Below are positions 4,811 through 5,543 of a stretch of 5,543 nucleotides of DNA, piece by piece; positions within the stretch are counted from its first letter, which is position 1; each line of letters opens with the position of its first letter. Where the stretch lies: the NCBI GenBank assembly GCA_030591195.1, contig JAUVBO010000271.1:1-5543 (forward strand). The letters run 5' to 3'. Position numbers and translations under genes: made by a program. Below the pieces are notes generated by a model. The model had not been told where the DNA came from and did not search any database. It worked only from the letters and a program-made list of their open reading frames with translations. Origin of the DNA: Pseudomonadota bacterium. Lineage in GTDB: Bacteria; Myxococcota; Polyangia; GCA-2747355; JACKDQ01.

Positions 4811-5543
4811 ATGCGCTACCTACACTGTCTACGAGCCCTGGCGATCCTGTGCGCCTGGTCCGGGTGCTGGCTGGACTTCCCCGACAGTCGGCAGGAGGCT
4901 TTCTCCGACGGTCGGCAGGAAGATAGCGGCTCCGAGGCCCCCGATGCCACCGAGGCTCCCGGCGCCATCATTGGGCCAGACAGCGCAGACTCCAGCGAGG
5001 CGATCGACGCCGGAGGCGGGCGACGGGCCGACTCCGCCGGCGTCGACCCGGACCTCGCCAGCGACCCCCAGGCCGATGGTGGCACCGTTGCCTGCTCGCC
5101 AGAGGTCTGCGACGGCCTCGACAATGACTGCGACGGACAGGTCGACAATGGCGTGGGGATCGTCCTCTATCTGGACGCCGACGGCGACGGGTACGGCGAC
5201 CCTGGCACGCAGCTGTTCGCCTGCGACGCCCAGCCCGGCTACGTCGACGACAGCACCGACTGCGATGACGGCAACGCAGCTGCTCACCCGGGCCAGAGCG
5301 TCTACTTCGTCGAGCAGCTGATGAGCGGATCGTGGGACTACGACTGCGATGACGCGGACGAGAACCAGTTTCCGGTGAAGCTCAACTGCAAGGACATCTC
5401 GCCGGCCGAGTGTCCGGCCGCGACCGGCTGGAAGGGCAAGTCAGTCCCCAAGTGCGGCAGCGAAGGTGAGCTTCGAACCTGCGAGCTCGACAGCAGCGGC
5501 GTTTGCATCGAGGAGACCCTGACCAAGACCGTGCAGCGTTGTC
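4811..5543 (+). CDS. MopE-type Asp/Cys-motif probable lipoprotein (3' end outside window)
   Basis: The frame is open from ATG 4811 to the right edge (244 codons). GGAGGG lies at 4795-4800. Residues 1-18 are a short basic and hydrophobic signal; C19 in W-S-G-C is a plausible but imperfect lipobox (Trp at -3). Residues 22-95 are an acidic, Ser/Ala/Gly-rich spacer. The folded part begins with CSPEVCDGLDNDCDGQVDNG (95-114), then a YLDADGDGYGD calcium-loop-like motif (120-130), CDAQPGY (138-144) and DSTDCDDGNAAAHPG (147-161), the hallmark order of 'putative metal-binding' MopE-type repeats. A second Asp/Cys block (WDYDCDDADENQ, 175-186) follows, and then a Cys-rich stretch (193-244). The protein is probably surface-exposed or secreted, with Ca2+ or other metal binding and disulfides; this is known for the motif class and inferred here. 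It is coupled to the TPR gene by one-base spacing, so the TPR protein may assist its export or display. Confidence 0.88.
   Translation, partial: MRYLHCLRALAILCAWSGCWLDFPDSRQEAFSDGRQEDSGSEAPDATEAPGAIIGPDSADSSEAIDAGGGRRADSAGVDPDLASDPQADGGTVACSPEVCDGLDNDCDGQVDNGVGIVLYLDADGDGYGDPGTQLFACDAQPGYVDDSTDCDDGNAAAHPGQSVYFVEQLMSGSWDYDCDDADENQFPVKLNCKDISPAECPAATGWKGKSVPKCGSEGELRTCELDSSGVCIEETLTKTVQRC
4877..4924 (+). repeat. 24-bp tandem duplication in the lipoprotein spacer
   Basis: Units 4877-4900 and 4901-4924 match at 20 of 24 bases and encode FPDSRQEA and FSDGRQED. The duplication lies just after the putative lipid-anchored Cys and lengthens the acidic spacer without breaking the frame. Confidence 0.8.

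Noticed and set aside
3963..5321. 452-codon plus-strand ORF overlapping the TPR and lipoprotein genes
   Set aside because: Frame-shifted shadow of both genes, Arg/Gly/Ala/Pro-rich without motifs, while the other frames show TPR and MopE-type signatures.
1..5543. CRISPR array, tRNA, rRNA, insertion sequence or attachment site
   Set aside because: No spaced repeat array, cloverleaf, transposase motif or terminal inverted repeats seen on either strand by eye.

Overview
The window is GC-rich, tightly packed bacterial DNA. Several features suggest a myxobacterium-like member of the Myxococcota: a degenerate Ser/Thr kinase N-lobe, a pseudo-receiver protein, a signal-peptide TPR protein with C-terminal membrane helices, and a secreted MopE-type Asp/Cys-rich protein. 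This is inferred from gene style; no taxonomic marker is present.

Layout. (1) Positions 2-988, minus strand: a gene running off the left edge. Its product carries a kinase-N-lobe-like stretch followed by a long disordered tail. (2) Positions 989-1378: a divergent intergenic region with a promoter-like -24/-12 element close to each outward-facing gene, and nested palindromes. (3) Positions 1379-3485, plus strand: a probable three-gene operon. The first gene encodes a pseudo-receiver/coiled-coil protein with an Ala/Gln/Val repeat tract. The next two encode ~105-residue paralogues made of a duplicated helical motif, joined by a one-base stop/start overlap. A strong GC-rich hairpin follows the last stop. 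(4) Positions 3486-3930: non-coding, with hairpins, two adjacent 10-bp palindromes, a third -24/-12-like element and three phased ATCCAG repeats. (5) Positions 3931-5543, plus strand: a two-gene unit, an exported or membrane-anchored TPR protein followed after one base by a probable lipoprotein with MopE-type Asp/Cys motifs, which runs off the right edge.

How they may work together. The left and central genes look like a signalling or scaffolding module whose enzymatic parts have decayed. The kinase-like domain lacks the glycine loop and the beta-3 lysine. The receiver lacks the phospho-acceptor Asp, the switch Thr and the conserved Lys. The two small helical-repeat proteins are obvious partner candidates. 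The right-hand pair is an envelope module. The three transcription units share a similar TGG-N10-GTG element just upstream, which suggests common control, possibly by sigma-54 (inference). I could not assign a known system name to the 1379-3485 operon or its divergent neighbour; this is the most novel part of the window.
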